A stretch of DNA of 45,475 nucleotides from Silene noctiflora (taxonomy: Eukaryota > Streptophyta > Magnoliopsida > Caryophyllales > Caryophyllaceae), in assembly GCA_009801015.1 (NCBI GenBank), contig VHZZ01000085.1, positions 297,469 through 342,943 of the forward strand. The letters run 5' to 3'. Each line of letters begins with the position of its first letter. Within the stretch, counting starts at the first letter, position 1. Shown here piece after piece: positions 1-10,500 of this stretch. The position numbers and the translations under genes were made by a program. The notes under the pieces were generated by a model. That model ran no database searches. It was not told where the DNA came from and saw nothing but the letters and a program-made list of their open reading frames with translations.

Positions 1-126
1 CCTCCGTCTATAATTACGCTGCACCACTTGTCATTGACCTGACACTTGGTGTGGAATAACTGCTCCCTCTGATCCGAATCAATCGACTTGGCCTTGACTT
101 GTAAGGAACGCAGAACCAACATAGTA
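1..126 (-). pseudogene. Start of pol: retropepsin-like aspartic protease, frameshifted relative to gag
   Basis: A second minus-strand frame is offset by +1 from gag near the CCCC run around 140. It encodes the conserved sequence just before a retrotransposon protease (HTKCQVND, CSVIIDGG) and reaches the window edge inside the active-site motif. In related plant elements gag and pol usually form one frame, so the offset suggests either a one-base indel in a homopolymer (decay or sequencing error) or programmed frameshifting. The rest of pol is not visible. Confidence 0.6.
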
Positions 127-1098
127 TCATACACAAGGGGCCTCATAGCCCTCCTCCTCTGACTCGCCCTCACCCGCATCAAAATTAAACACTTCTCCCA
201 ATCGTTCCTCCTCCTCCTCTATCTCCTCACGACAATTGAGTGCTTCCCGGAGTGTTACTACCCTTTTATTAGGGCAAGAGCTTTGGTAATGCCCAAACCC
301 TTGGCACTTAAAACACCTAACTTTGGANAGGCTGGTTTCCTTAGAAGAACTGGGTGTTTTAGGCGAAGACGCAGTGGTAGATTCACGCAAGTTTGCAGTT
401 GGATTGCTAACAGGGGTGGGTGTTTTCAAAGGAGACTCAGTTTTGGTCCAAGGTTTTGACGTGCTGGAACCCCCACCATATTTAATTTTCCCCTGGGCTT
501 CCAATTTCAAGCATAGGCTACAAAGGGTGTTGAAATCCGAATACGGGTACAACTCTACGACACTCGAGATATTAAAGTTCAACCCACGCAAGAACCTTGA
601 CATTCTTTGTTCCTCTATTTCCTCTAATTCCCCCATCAATGATAAATTTTCAAATTCATCGATGTATTCCCCTATGCTCAATTTGCCTTGACGAAATTCG
701 NCAATTCTACGGTATATGGAAATTCTATGGGTTGCGGGTACATACCGTTTNCGAAGTTTTCGCTTGAGAGACTCCCACGAGGTAATTTTCTCTTTTCCAG
801 CCCTAATCCGTTTAGCCTTCATCCCCTCATACCATAACGAAGCACCTTTTCCCAGTNTNAANATCGCGTANCGACACCGCTTCTCATCGTTGAGTTCCTT
901 GAAATCAAACATCCTCTCGATCTTTCGTTCCCATTCCAGATACTCCTCTGGGTTGGTACCACCATTAAACTCGGGTAGTTCCGACACCTTCAATTCGTCC
1001 TGCTTAGCCTTGCCACCGGACCGGCTCCCGGTAGGCCTATTTCGCAACAACTCCTGAAGTTTATCGTAGAACTCGTCGTCAAACTGTTCGTTGGCCAT
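127..1098 (-). CDS. gag: Retrotransposon Gag protein (Retrotrans_gag plus CCHC zinc knuckle)
   Basis: Gag packages the element RNA into virus-like particles. The likely start is the ATG at 1098 (MANEQFDDEF...). The open frame continues upstream to 1158 only through a poly-lysine stretch encoded by an oligo-A leader, so that earlier ATG is unlikely. In order: a short basic N-terminus, a Retrotrans_gag domain (ELPEFNGGTNPEEYLEWERK through FLRGLNF), a Ser/Thr/Pro-rich linker, a CX2CX4HX4C knuckle (CFKCQGFGHYQSSC), and an acidic tail. The frame stops at 127 and the protease follows in the +1 frame, so gag and pol are not in one continuous frame in this copy. Several codons contain N. Confidence 0.85.
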   Translation of the reverse strand: MANEQFDDEFYDKLQELLRNRPTGSRSGGKAKQDELKVSELPEFNGGTNPEEYLEWERKIERMFDFKELNDEKRCXYAXXXLGKGASLWYEGMKAKRIRAGKEKITSWESLKRKLXKRYVPATHRISIYRRIXEFRQGKLSIGEYIDEFENLSLMGELEEIEEQRMSRFLRGLNFNISSVVELYPYSDFNTLCSLCLKLEAQGKIKYGGGSSTSKPWTKTESPLKTPTPVSNPTANLRESTTASSPKTPSSSKETSXSKVRCFKCQGFGHYQSSCPNKRVVTLREALNCREEIEEEEERLGEVFNFDAGEGESEEEGYEAPCV

Positions 1099-1194
1099 TT
1101 GGTGTTTTTTTTTTCTTTTTTTTTTCTTTTTTTTTTTTTTGGAATAAAACCGAAACAATAGGACCGTCTCGATTAATGGAAATCACGAGCCGAA

Positions 1195-1206
1195 GCTCTG
1201 ATACCA
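1195..1206 (-). other. Primer-binding site (initiator tRNA-Met)
   Basis: The minus strand reads TGGTATCAGAGC, complementary to the 3' end of plant initiator tRNA-Met, the usual primer for Ty3/gypsy and many copia elements. It lies four bases from the inner LTR border and fixes the orientation and LTR boundary. Confidence 0.9.
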
Positions 1207-1210
1207 CAAA

Positions 1211-1818
1211 TGATACGATTTTGTAGCGGAAGCTTGTATTTCGAACACACACAACTAGACCCGAATGCACTAGGTGCAACCCGATCTTAATCGCGATGAT
1301 CGATGTGAATAAGAAAACGAAGAAAACTGCGTGAAACGGATAGTTGGTTGACGAACTAGACCTATAATTCGACAACGNTGNTCGAACTCAAGACCTATTG
1401 AGAANGAACAAGTTAACAATTCAAAGACGCGTTTGAACAATTAACGAAAAGGAAAGCTCNCAAGCNGTTGTGATTTCTCATANGATTNCTGAATGATTTG
1501 CATACTACAACATCACGGACTATAAATAGCCCAAGAAAACTAACGCCTAAAAACTAATTGACTCCTTCAAGCTAATTAAGACTATTGACAATTATGACCA
1601 TTAATTTGTGCTAATTATCAAATGCAGAATTAAAAACTAACGTAAATGGACATCAATGCCCCTTTTATTGACCCAAAAGTAAATACTAGACGTTGGATTA
1701 AACTCCCATGCATGACATAAGACAAACGAAACGAGAGCCCAAACTTGACGAATGACTATCGAATTCTGCTGCCAACAATAAGCCTTGAGTTGCCATATCC
1801 AGCTCGACACTCGCATCA
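1211..1818 (-). repeat. 5' LTR of the Ty3/gypsy element
   Basis: The inner border is set by the PBS spacer. The outer border is proposed at 1818, where GCATCA gives the TG...CA termini (TGATGC...GTATCA on the minus strand), for a length of about 608 bases. The partner LTR is outside the window, so the outer border and target-site duplication cannot be confirmed. It carries several N bases. Confidence 0.65.
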
Positions 1819-2750
1819 CAATGTGCCTTGTTAGACTTATTTTTTATTTTATCTCGAAATTTATAAATAAGTGAGTTAAATTAATGCCATGTAATAATAA
1901 ATTGATAATCCATGTTACATTAATTCATCATATCACATTATTTTAGGTACCTCTTAATTTAATTATATAGATATTATATACATATATTCTACTTCGTATT
2001 TTCTTCAAGATTTTCGAAACATAGTTATATATTCGTTGTGCATCACTTTATGTCCATCTCATTCACAAGTAATAGATGACCAATAGATGTTACTCAAGTC
2101 TTAAGGTATAAGAAATAAAGTTCATTTTAAAGGTTTGGTTGTTAATTTTCTTACATGGTATTAAAGTCATTGAATTTGAAAAAAGTATGCTAATGATCAA
2201 ACTTGCGAACTTAGACATGGCTCAAACCAAACCCGAGTTCAACTCCAACTTATATTTATATAATTGTTAAATTTTCGTTTTTTTCCTTGGATACTTCAAA
2301 AAGATTCGAATATTATATATAAAAATATTAGATGTATTAATAAGACTATTAGATATTGTGATATAAAGATATATAATAATTTAAAATATTTTCATATATA
2401 AGAGTAATATTTTATATAATCACGTAAGTTCGAGCCGCTTATAAGCATTCTGAACCGCAACATCATTCTCAACTTGACTTGTTAAACTCTCAAGTCAAGC
2501 TTGAGTCCATGGCAAATTCATAAACGTCTAACTCTATTTAAGTTGAGTTACTCACAAACTGTCCGAGCCAAGCTTCGAATTTATTTTGTCTTACTTCCTC
2601 CATTCAACTCCACTTTACCTCTTTGCTTTTTTACGTTTTTCAACGCGTGTTTTACGCGCTAAATATCATTAGTTACGTATTTGCAAAAATTATAAAAGTT
2701 TGATATTTTTAATGTACTCGTAAAGACGAATCAAACAAGATTCCACATGA
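1819..2750. other. AT-rich intergenic DNA between the LTR element and the LHY promoter
   Basis: No gene is visible. Around 2205-2585 there is sequence of the 'gagttcaactc...gagccaagcttcgaa' style often seen in decayed plant DNA-transposon relics, but no boundaries can be drawn. The remainder is AT-rich low-complexity sequence. Confidence 0.4.
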
Positions 2751-2759
2751 ATATATTTT

Positions 2760-2765
2760 CACGTG
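2760..2765. promoter_or_regulatory. G-box CACGTG
   Basis: A palindromic CACGTG in the LHY upstream region, in the context TTTTCACGTGTGTA. G-boxes recruit bHLH and bZIP factors and are described in LHY/CCA1 promoters. A hexamer like this is expected by chance every few kilobases, so support is positional only. Confidence 0.35.
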
Positions 2766-3010
2766 TGTATTGAGAGAAAATTGAAGTTAAATACTTACTT
2801 ATGAATAAAGTACCAAAAAAAAAGTGGTAGAATGAAATTGAATCGAGCAACTATCTATTTTCCCCTTAAAAATTCAGCCGCGAGATCACAACCTAAATCG
2901 TAGGACCCACAACAGTCAAGTTGCCTAATTTACGGTCTAGACGAGCTTTCTTTCACTCTTGACCATATATTAACACAAACTCTCTAAAAACGCCACGTCA
3001 CCAATCACTG

Positions 3011-3018
3011 GGTCCCAC
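3011..3018 (+). promoter_or_regulatory. Class-I TCP binding site GGTCCCAC
   Basis: An exact match to the TCP site through which CHE (TCP21) represses CCA1 in Arabidopsis. It lies about 1.0 kb upstream of the first leader ATG. A second match, GGACCCAC, is at 2903-2910, 108 bases away on the same strand. Confidence 0.5.
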
Positions 3019-4034
3019 TCACTTTTCCTTTCTTCTCCTTTTTCCTTAACTCGTCCTATTGACTCAGTCCTAACTCAACACTTCCCCGAGTTTGTGGCAT
3101 ATAATACTTGCCATTAAAATAATTTAAAAAGTGTAAAGTTAGGTTTCTTCTTCCACTAATATCCTGCCATTTGGCAGCTTCTTGTTTCTCTTTGTCCTTT
3201 CCCTATCCTATCCACCTTAATTTTTTTTTCCTTTTTTCTTTTATCTACTTCTTAATTAAGCCTCTTAATTTGTACGGAAATTATCTTAATTAATTAACTA
3301 AATCGAATTTGTACGATAGTATCTATATCACTCCTTTTTTATCCTTAAATTAGCGCACTTATATCGTGGATCAACTTCATAATTACAGTAAGAGAGTTAC
3401 TATAACCTCAACTAATTCTTATTCCCATTACATAAAGATTGAGAAAATTAAGGAATCCTTTAATTGCCAATGAAAAATTAAACTTTATTGAATTTCAAAA
3501 ATACATGAACTGATTAAAATTAGTACATAAAATTTAATGAATTTTCTAAAATGCTAGCTAATCAAATTTTATTATTACGAAGTAACTAACAATACACACT
3601 AAAAGATAAACTTATGTGATTTTAGTTAACTAAATAATTTTATTTTTTCAATTTATCATCATTTTTTTTTGTGACCAAACTAAAATAAAAAAAAAAGTAG
3701 AAAATAACATGTGAAAATAAAACGTAAAGAAATGATTGAGACGGAGTACTGAAAAATGAATCAAATCCACAAGTAAAACTCGTGGCTCAGATTGTTTCTG
3801 AGTTTTTTTTTCCTTCGCTTGAAGTTCTTCAACTTCCCTCTCTTAAAAAAAAACTTTTTTGCTCTTACTCATCTTTCACTCTCTCTCATCGTCAAATAAT
3901 TTTTAGCTTCGTAAAACACTCGATTTTTATACTTTAATTTCATTTTCTGTAGTATAAATTGTACATATATATGAATTTATGATATATTTCTCCAGAAAAT
4001 GGGATGAATTTTTGTGATTGTTAGTTGATCAACT

Positions 4035-4579
4035 ATGGCGTCACCTCAAGGTATATTTCTCGATTCAATTTTTTTTTTTTTTTTGCTTTTGTAATTTTTG
4101 TGATTTTTTCTAGGGTTTTGAAATTGCGCAGATGATAAAATCTCAACATTTATTTGTGTGTTGTTGAATGTTGGATGAAGGATATGGCGAGGTTGCGATT
4201 GTTGCGGTGAGGAAATTGTGATATTCGCGATCAATCGAAGCGAAAAATAATTGTGAAGTTTTGAAAAATGGAGGAATTAAAGGAGGAAAATTATTAGTGA
4301 GATGCTTTTATTAATAGTTATGTAAATTCATGTTTTTTTGATTGTTTTTGTTCTTGTTGAAATTTCGTTTATTTCGAGTTTTCGACGAAGTTCATTTTTA
4401 AGGAAGGCGGATCTCTATCAATATTTGTTGTGTTTGTTTTCTGTAATAGTTACTTGTTCACCGGATTTCGACGTGAGGTCGTGAGTGTGTACTGTTCGAC
4501 TACGCTATGATGTTCGGTGTGTTTAGAGCAGACTTGTAGTTGAATCAGTTGTTGATTTGGATTAATCGCCGCGGAGTTA
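4035..4579 (+). other. LHY 5' leader with probable intron and short upstream ORFs
   Basis: A leader exon with an ATG at 4035 appears to end at a GT donor at 4051 (CTCAAG|GTATAT). A good acceptor preceded by a T-rich tract ends at 4449 (TTCTGTAATAG). Spliced this way, the ATG at 4035 opens a short uORF that ends well before the main start. A second uORF, 4507-4539 (10 codons and stop), lies in the coding-start exon. LHY/CCA1 genes typically have introns in the leader. The splice choice is inferred and needs RNA evidence. Confidence 0.5.
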
Positions 4580-7500
4580 ATGGACGCTTATTCTTCCGGC
4601 GAAGAGCTACTTGTTAAGGTAGTACTGTCACTTTACTTCTTAGTGCATCGTATTTTATTACAGTTAGTTTTGTGTGAGTCCGTTGAGGAAATTATAAACA
4701 CGATTATGAATCGAGTAATATAACATGAAATAGAACCGGTATGTGCATACAACAGTCTATTGAGTTTTTTTTGTCATTACATTGAATATCTGATGCATCA
4801 TCTAATCTATTGTATTAACTACTATTCTATCGATCACAATCATTTGTTTACCTTTGATTATAAACTTAAATTAGCTCTCATAAACAATAAAAACCGTAAA
4901 CAGATGATTGAGATGAAAAGAGTAACTTGCTACTTACTTACCTGGCTTACTAAGTACTTTATAGAAGTAGGTTATACAAGTATTATCAAGTTATACACTT
5001 TGGAAGGTTGCTTAGTGAAGTTTAGGTCATACTGAAATACTTGCTACACTCATGATTCTTGCTTACTTGTCGAGTTTTCCGACTTTTTTGTAATTTAAAT
5101 ACCTAGGTCGGTGAAGTTTAAGCTCAACTATACCATACAGTTCGTTCGTTGAACTGATATTTGTCAATTTCATTGGAGATTGGTAGTGTTCATGTTATGC
5201 TTATCATGTTTTGTTGTCCTGATATTAGACTAGGAAACCTTATACGATTACAAAACAACGCGAGAGATGGACAGACGAGGAGCACAATAGGTTCCTAGAG
5301 GCCTTGAAACTCTATGGTCGAGCTTGGCAGCGAATTGAAGGTGTTGATTTTCTTTGACCTTAGCTTTACTTTCGCTTTTTAATATCAGCATATTTACTGG
5401 AGTTATTGTTGGAGAGTAGCACGATTATAAAATTGAACAGACCAGACTTTTTTCATAGGTCTTGTGAGGCAGCCGGCAGCTGTGGGCTGCCTGGCACAAA
5501 ACTTACTTCCAAATCTGCTTGATCACTTGGCTTTAGCCCATTAGACGATATGAGTTTTATAAAAATGTGACAATGAATAAAACTGCATCATCTACATCAA
5601 GTTTGGGAAGTTTCCTCTGTTGCTCTAGTGATAAATATTATCAGCTTTCCGTGATTTAAATTAAAATACTGGTGTAAAAAATGTGGCCAAAATAGTGACA
5701 TTGGCTTTTCATATTTCTGTTTTGTCTTTGCAAATGGGCTCATCATGCAGATTGTTTATAAATTTTATCCTACCTGAATAGCCATTTCTTCTCTTCTTTT
5801 TGTTTGTTGTTTGGTGGTGTGTAGAACATATTGGGACAAAGACCGCTGTCCAGATAAGAAGTCATGCTCAGAAGTTCTTTTCAAAGGTTCATTGGTATCT
5901 CTCACCTAATGCTTTTGTAAATTAGTACACACTCCTGTTAATTTGTGAGCCTGCTTTTATTTCAAATTGTGTGCACAATCATGTTAGCATCTTCGTTTTT
6001 GTTGTCTTAATCGTGACCCTGCATCGAAGGACTGCTACTTCACAATTGTGAGCCATTTTGCTTATTTCATTGTAATCCAGGAAAAAAAAATGTGTGTAGA
6101 CATTTTTCCGCATTTATCATCTTCCCACCATTTGACAACTGCCTGTTATTTCTCTCATTCAGAAGTACCTTCCGTTTATCATTGTTTGTTGATACATATA
6201 TACCTTCCATTTTATTTTATTTTTTAATTTTTTTAATTTTTTTAATTTTTAAATGGGCCTATTGTCCTATTTATCTAGGTAAATTGAGTTCTTGCAGTTT
6301 TTACCATTTCGTAGTTATGTTTTCGCGTCACTTTTGTATGAGTGACCCACTTGTATTTTTTACATTTATTTATATTGTTTGCCTTAGATGTTGTGCGATG
6401 TTTTTGACGGGAAGGTATTTTTGAATTCGGAGGGGATTATTTGTGGCATAAATATTTATGATGTAGATATTGCAGTCATAGTCAGTTGTAATTTGGCTGT
6501 GTAACGCCAAGAAAATACATTAGGTGTTTGTTAGTTTTTTCTGATCATTATTCATCTGACTGCTGAAATGACCAATACTGGTGGGATCAATGGCTAATTT
6601 GCTTATGATACTACAAGCACTTATGACTAAGGGGAGGAAAATGCTGATCTATTGGTAAAGAATGGCATGCTATGCTGTGAGAGTAGCAATTTCAAGGAAT
6701 GCTAGCATTCATCTCTTATGGTCCATTGGATGGTATGAGACATGAGTCCCACATCGGTCGTGTGGGAGGCTTGATGTGGGATTTATATAGAGTTGGGCTC
6801 TACCACCCTTTGAGCTAGCTTTTGGGGTGGGTTCTCCCAAAGATCTATATCATCCAAAAGAGATTACTTATGATTCTATTGAGGTTGCATTTCCAGCTTT
6901 GTGTTGGACACTTGTGCTGGTATTTCTTATAGATTGATTTGCTCGGCCAGATTAGTAGTTCTCATGAATTGCCTCTCCAGTCCTACTCATTTCCTTTTTT
7001 TAGTTTCTGATTGTACAATCACACCAATTGAGTTCTCTATGTTTTATACGGAGTAATAACTTAAATTCTGCTGTCAAAAAGGTGGTGTCAACTAAAAAGG
7101 GTGAGAGTGAAAATTTAGAGATGGAGATTCTGAATTTCTGAGGTTATGTTGGAAGGGGATAAGGATTTTGTAGTATCTCGTGTTGGTTTTTAGTTCACTA
7201 CTTCAGTTATCATGTTCCACAACTGTACCTTTTGTAGAGTAATTTTTTTCACTTCTATTCCTTAAATTAGTCTAGGTATTTTGGACTTTGTATATGTAGA
7301 TAAGCTTCTAGTTGACAAGGAAGGCTGTCAAGTATTTTGGAATCTTTATATGTAGAGATTGACACTTTGGATCATTTTCTTAAGAGAAACCAACACTTTT
7401 GGCAACCTTGTCGTAGAAAGACTGTTAAAATCTCTTTGAACCATATCATGAACGTACCTCTTGAGGTCTCAATTGAGCTCGCTGCTGTGCCTAGGGGTGT

Positions 7501-10500
7501 GCAAAATCCGGACCGAAAAAATGGACCGGTCCGGACCGAATCTGTTCCTATCCGGTTTTCGGTCCAACATTTTTTAAGATTTCGGTTTCCGGTATTGTTA
7601 TATTTTTTTTCCTTAAAATATTATTTAAAAAACATTGTAGGTTTGCTTAATCCGGTCCATTCACCGGACTTTTGGACCGAAAATTAGAAAGTGGGTATGG
7701 AAAGACAAATTCCAGGTCAATCGGTTCGGTCTTCAACCAGAATTTTGTAATCTGGCCCGGTTTCGGTCCGGGATTTTTGTCGATTCTGGTTCTGATCCGA
7801 TGCACAGCCCTGTTAAGCTATAGCTCTAGCTGCGCGAACCATTTACATAATAGGCCTTAGAGATTATGAAAGCATTTGGATTACTATTTGGTTTTGCACT
7901 TTATTATAGGAAAATAACGTGATTTTAAGTTAACAATCTAGTTTGAGAGAGGTTCTTAAAGCATGTGGCAGGAAAAGGAAAGAGATAGGGATATCATTCT
8001 GTAATTGTGATTCTGCAGAATGAAAATGGAGTGTTTTTGATAGGTAAGAGGAGGGCTCAAAAGAAGGGTTTGAGAATGTTTGGGTAAGATAATAGGAGGG
8101 AGATTGTACTTGAATGACTTGATTATTATTGATGAGTTGGTTACATTATATAGTAGACCGTCTTTGAGGATACTCCCAAGAATATTCCTAATATTCTTTA
8201 GAATATTATGATACTCATAATATTCCTTTATATCCTAAATTATGTTTGGGTTATTTAATGGAATAATCCAAACTATGCCTATCCTTCTCGTATTAATTCA
8301 TATTATACTTTAACTCAGAATAATTGGTAATATGGCCGCATTCCCCAAATGTTCCAGAGAAGTCCATTATCAGTTACCACTCCACCTTCTTCCTCGCATC
8401 TTTATTCGCTATTAACACCAACATTTCAAGGGTGTTATTATACGGCTTCCTCCACACCAATTCTTCATTCTCCATTAACACCCAAATATTACTGACCCAC
8501 TATTATCACCGCAGCTACCATAAGTCCGTCAAGCTTAACTTCCAATTCAATTGCTGCCATTTTAGGGTTTGTTAAAGGCTCAAGGTTTAATTTAGGGTTT
8601 GTTCTTCAATAATATAATAAACTCGATTTCACAATCTCGGTTCACCCATAATAAATCAAGATCTTCTATCTTCTTCAAAGTTTGTGTGAACCATCGTCCT
8701 TCTCATTGTGACTTGTTCTGTGAACCATTTGTCCCTCTCATTGTGACTTGTTGTGTGAACCACTTGTCATCGGTTCATTAGTCATTCTGACGTTGTGCAA
8801 ACCAATTGACTTTCTCATTACGACTCGTTGTGTGAACATTAGTCCTTATCAATTTGACTTCATTTGACTTCTTGTTGTGGGAATCATTTGTCCTTTTCAT
8901 TGTAACTCGTTGTGTGAACCATTTGTCCTTCTCATTAACTCGTTGTGTGAACCACTTCTCATCGTTCATTAGTCATTGTGACGTTGTACAAACCCATTGT
9001 CCTTCTCATTGTAACTCGTTGTGTGAACCATTAGTCCTTCTCAATTTGACGTGTGAATCATTTGTCCTTTTCTTTGCAACTTGTGTGAGCCATTTGTCCT
9101 TTTTATTGTGACTCGTTGTGTGAACCATTTTTCCTTTTCGGTTTCTAATCAATTTTAATTCGCACTTTTGTAACCATGTTTCATTTCCCCAATTAGTCAA
9201 TTCCCTGAGTTCCACCTCCTTTTCCATCAATTCATCCTTCAAAACACTCAATTTTCCCATAAATCCCCCCATTTCCTCCTCATCCTCTAATGCCTGAACC
9301 TGCCTAAACGATACTCGCCTAAACAATACTCTGAGCGCTCGATCATACCTCTTAATGGCGTTGGCCTTGGCTTCGTTACTAAATCCTAATTTCGTAGCTA
9401 AATCATTTAATTTCTCATCTTTAATCTCCAATTCTCAATTGCATCATCTTTAACCTCCAATCCTGTAGTTGCTCGGCTTTCAATTTGCCCAATTCGTCCT
9501 CCAAAATGTCGCTTTTGTCCCACAAAGTTAGAGGTTGTTTCACGTAGCGTTTCAAGGTTACTAGATGTGTGTTTACTGTTGGAATTGTTGCTCATTTTTA
9601 GAAAGTGAAGTAGAGAAAAGTACACTAACTATTAGCGGTGGAAATTTTAGGGATTCGTGGATAACATTTTAGTGGGGATCGCATGAAATGGACGTTGGTA
9701 GAATGAATTACTTCAATTAGGCGGGATATTAATGGAGGTCAATAAGCTTGGTACCGAAGAGGTAGTGATGGAAGAAGTTAAAGTGGGTGTGGAAGGAGGG
9801 AGATGACTTATTAAGGGGTAATGATTTTTTTTTTTTTTTTTTATTTAAAATTGTGACCTATTTAATAGGTAGTCGGTGGCATGGTGGGAAAAATGAGGGT
9901 GTAATTCAGATTATTCTCGATTAATGTATAATATGGATTAATATGAGAAGATGAGACATAGTTTGGATTATTCCCATTAAATAAACCATATGTTTTCCTA
10001 ATATTATAATAATTAGGTTTCGTGCCCTGCCCGGGCCTGACCACCTCTATTTATCGTCAAAATTTATTTCTTAGGAAATAAAACTACGTTTGACTTACTT
10101 AACTCATACGTTTACCATTTATATTGAAATGTAGAGTTTATCAAAAACTTATGAGACACACTACTGCCGTTGTTTAGATTATTACTTTCACGAAATTACT
10201 TTCACTAGTACGGTTATTGTTGTTTCTTTGACTACTCACGCTAATTTTATGGCTATATCCATTCCCGTTAATTTTATAAAACTCATATTTAAATAAATAC
10301 TTTTTTTTCTTAAATCTAATTGTTAGTTAATTTTTCGTATTTTCTCCGTTGTTCCTACTGTTACTTTGATTACATTTGTTGCTCGCCGTCATTATCGTTT
10401 CTTTCATTATTCCCGCATTTAATAATATTTATTTCACTACACCCGTTTTACTATTATTTCACTATTATTGTTACTTTTATTAGTCAGATATTAGTGATTA

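Larger units (their letters stand above)
1..1818 (-). mobile_element. Ty3/gypsy LTR retrotransposon, 5' part (LTR, PBS, gag, start of protease)
   Basis: Read on the minus strand the order is LTR (1818-1211), a 4-base spacer, a primer-binding site matching initiator tRNA-Met (1206-1195), an A-rich leader, gag, then the start of an aspartic protease running off the left edge. The protease frame shows QREQLFHTKC and CSVIIDGG, the latter leading into the typical DGGS/DSGA catalytic motif at base 1. The LTR begins TGATGC and ends GTATCA, an imperfect inverted terminal repeat. Reverse transcriptase, RNase H and integrase lie outside the window, so the clade cannot be fixed. The element sits about 2.2 kb upstream of the LHY leader, in the opposite orientation. 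Confidence 0.88.
2751..4034 (+). promoter_or_regulatory. Probable LHY promoter region
   Basis: Sequence directly upstream of the LHY leader. Visible motifs are a palindromic CACGTG G-box core (2760-2765), GGACCCAC (2903-2910) and GGTCCCAC (3011-3018), both matching the class-I TCP consensus GGNCCCAC, and CCACGTCA (2993-3000). A CT-rich tract around 3805-3900 probably lies near the transcription start. G-box and TCP sites are known inputs to CCA1/LHY-type promoters (PIF/PRR and CHE). Function here is inferred from motif and position. Confidence 0.5.
8249..9987. mobile_element. Foldback/MULE-like element with ~85-bp terminal inverted repeats and a captured gene fragment
   Basis: The left arm (about 8249-8335) and the reverse complement of the right arm (about 9899-9987) align along their length, sharing TTATTTAATGG, AATAATCCAAACTATG, CATATTATAC and GAGAATAAT-type words at roughly 80% by eye. 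Between the arms lie a degenerate 36-37-bp tandem array and a broken coiled-coil coding fragment. Long inverted arms around host-like coding sequence fit a Mutator-like (Pack-MULE) or foldback element. Outer borders and target-site duplications could not be defined and no transposase is visible. Confidence 0.5.

Noticed and set aside
4035-4050. ATG at 4035 as the LHY protein start
   Set aside because: It is out of context with family N-termini. [13 protein letters not shown] at 4580 leads in frame into the conserved [14 protein letters not shown] exon, whereas the frame from 4035 terminates early.
7337-7860. Two overlapping plus-strand open frames in LHY intron 3
   Set aside because: Their second halves lie in the hAT-like repeat (CCGGACCG words). 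No protein family is recognisable.
8599-9111. Plus- and minus-strand open frames in the 36-bp array (…CVNHLS… type repeats)
   Set aside because: They follow the tandem repeat period exactly and are open because of it. No start context or family match.
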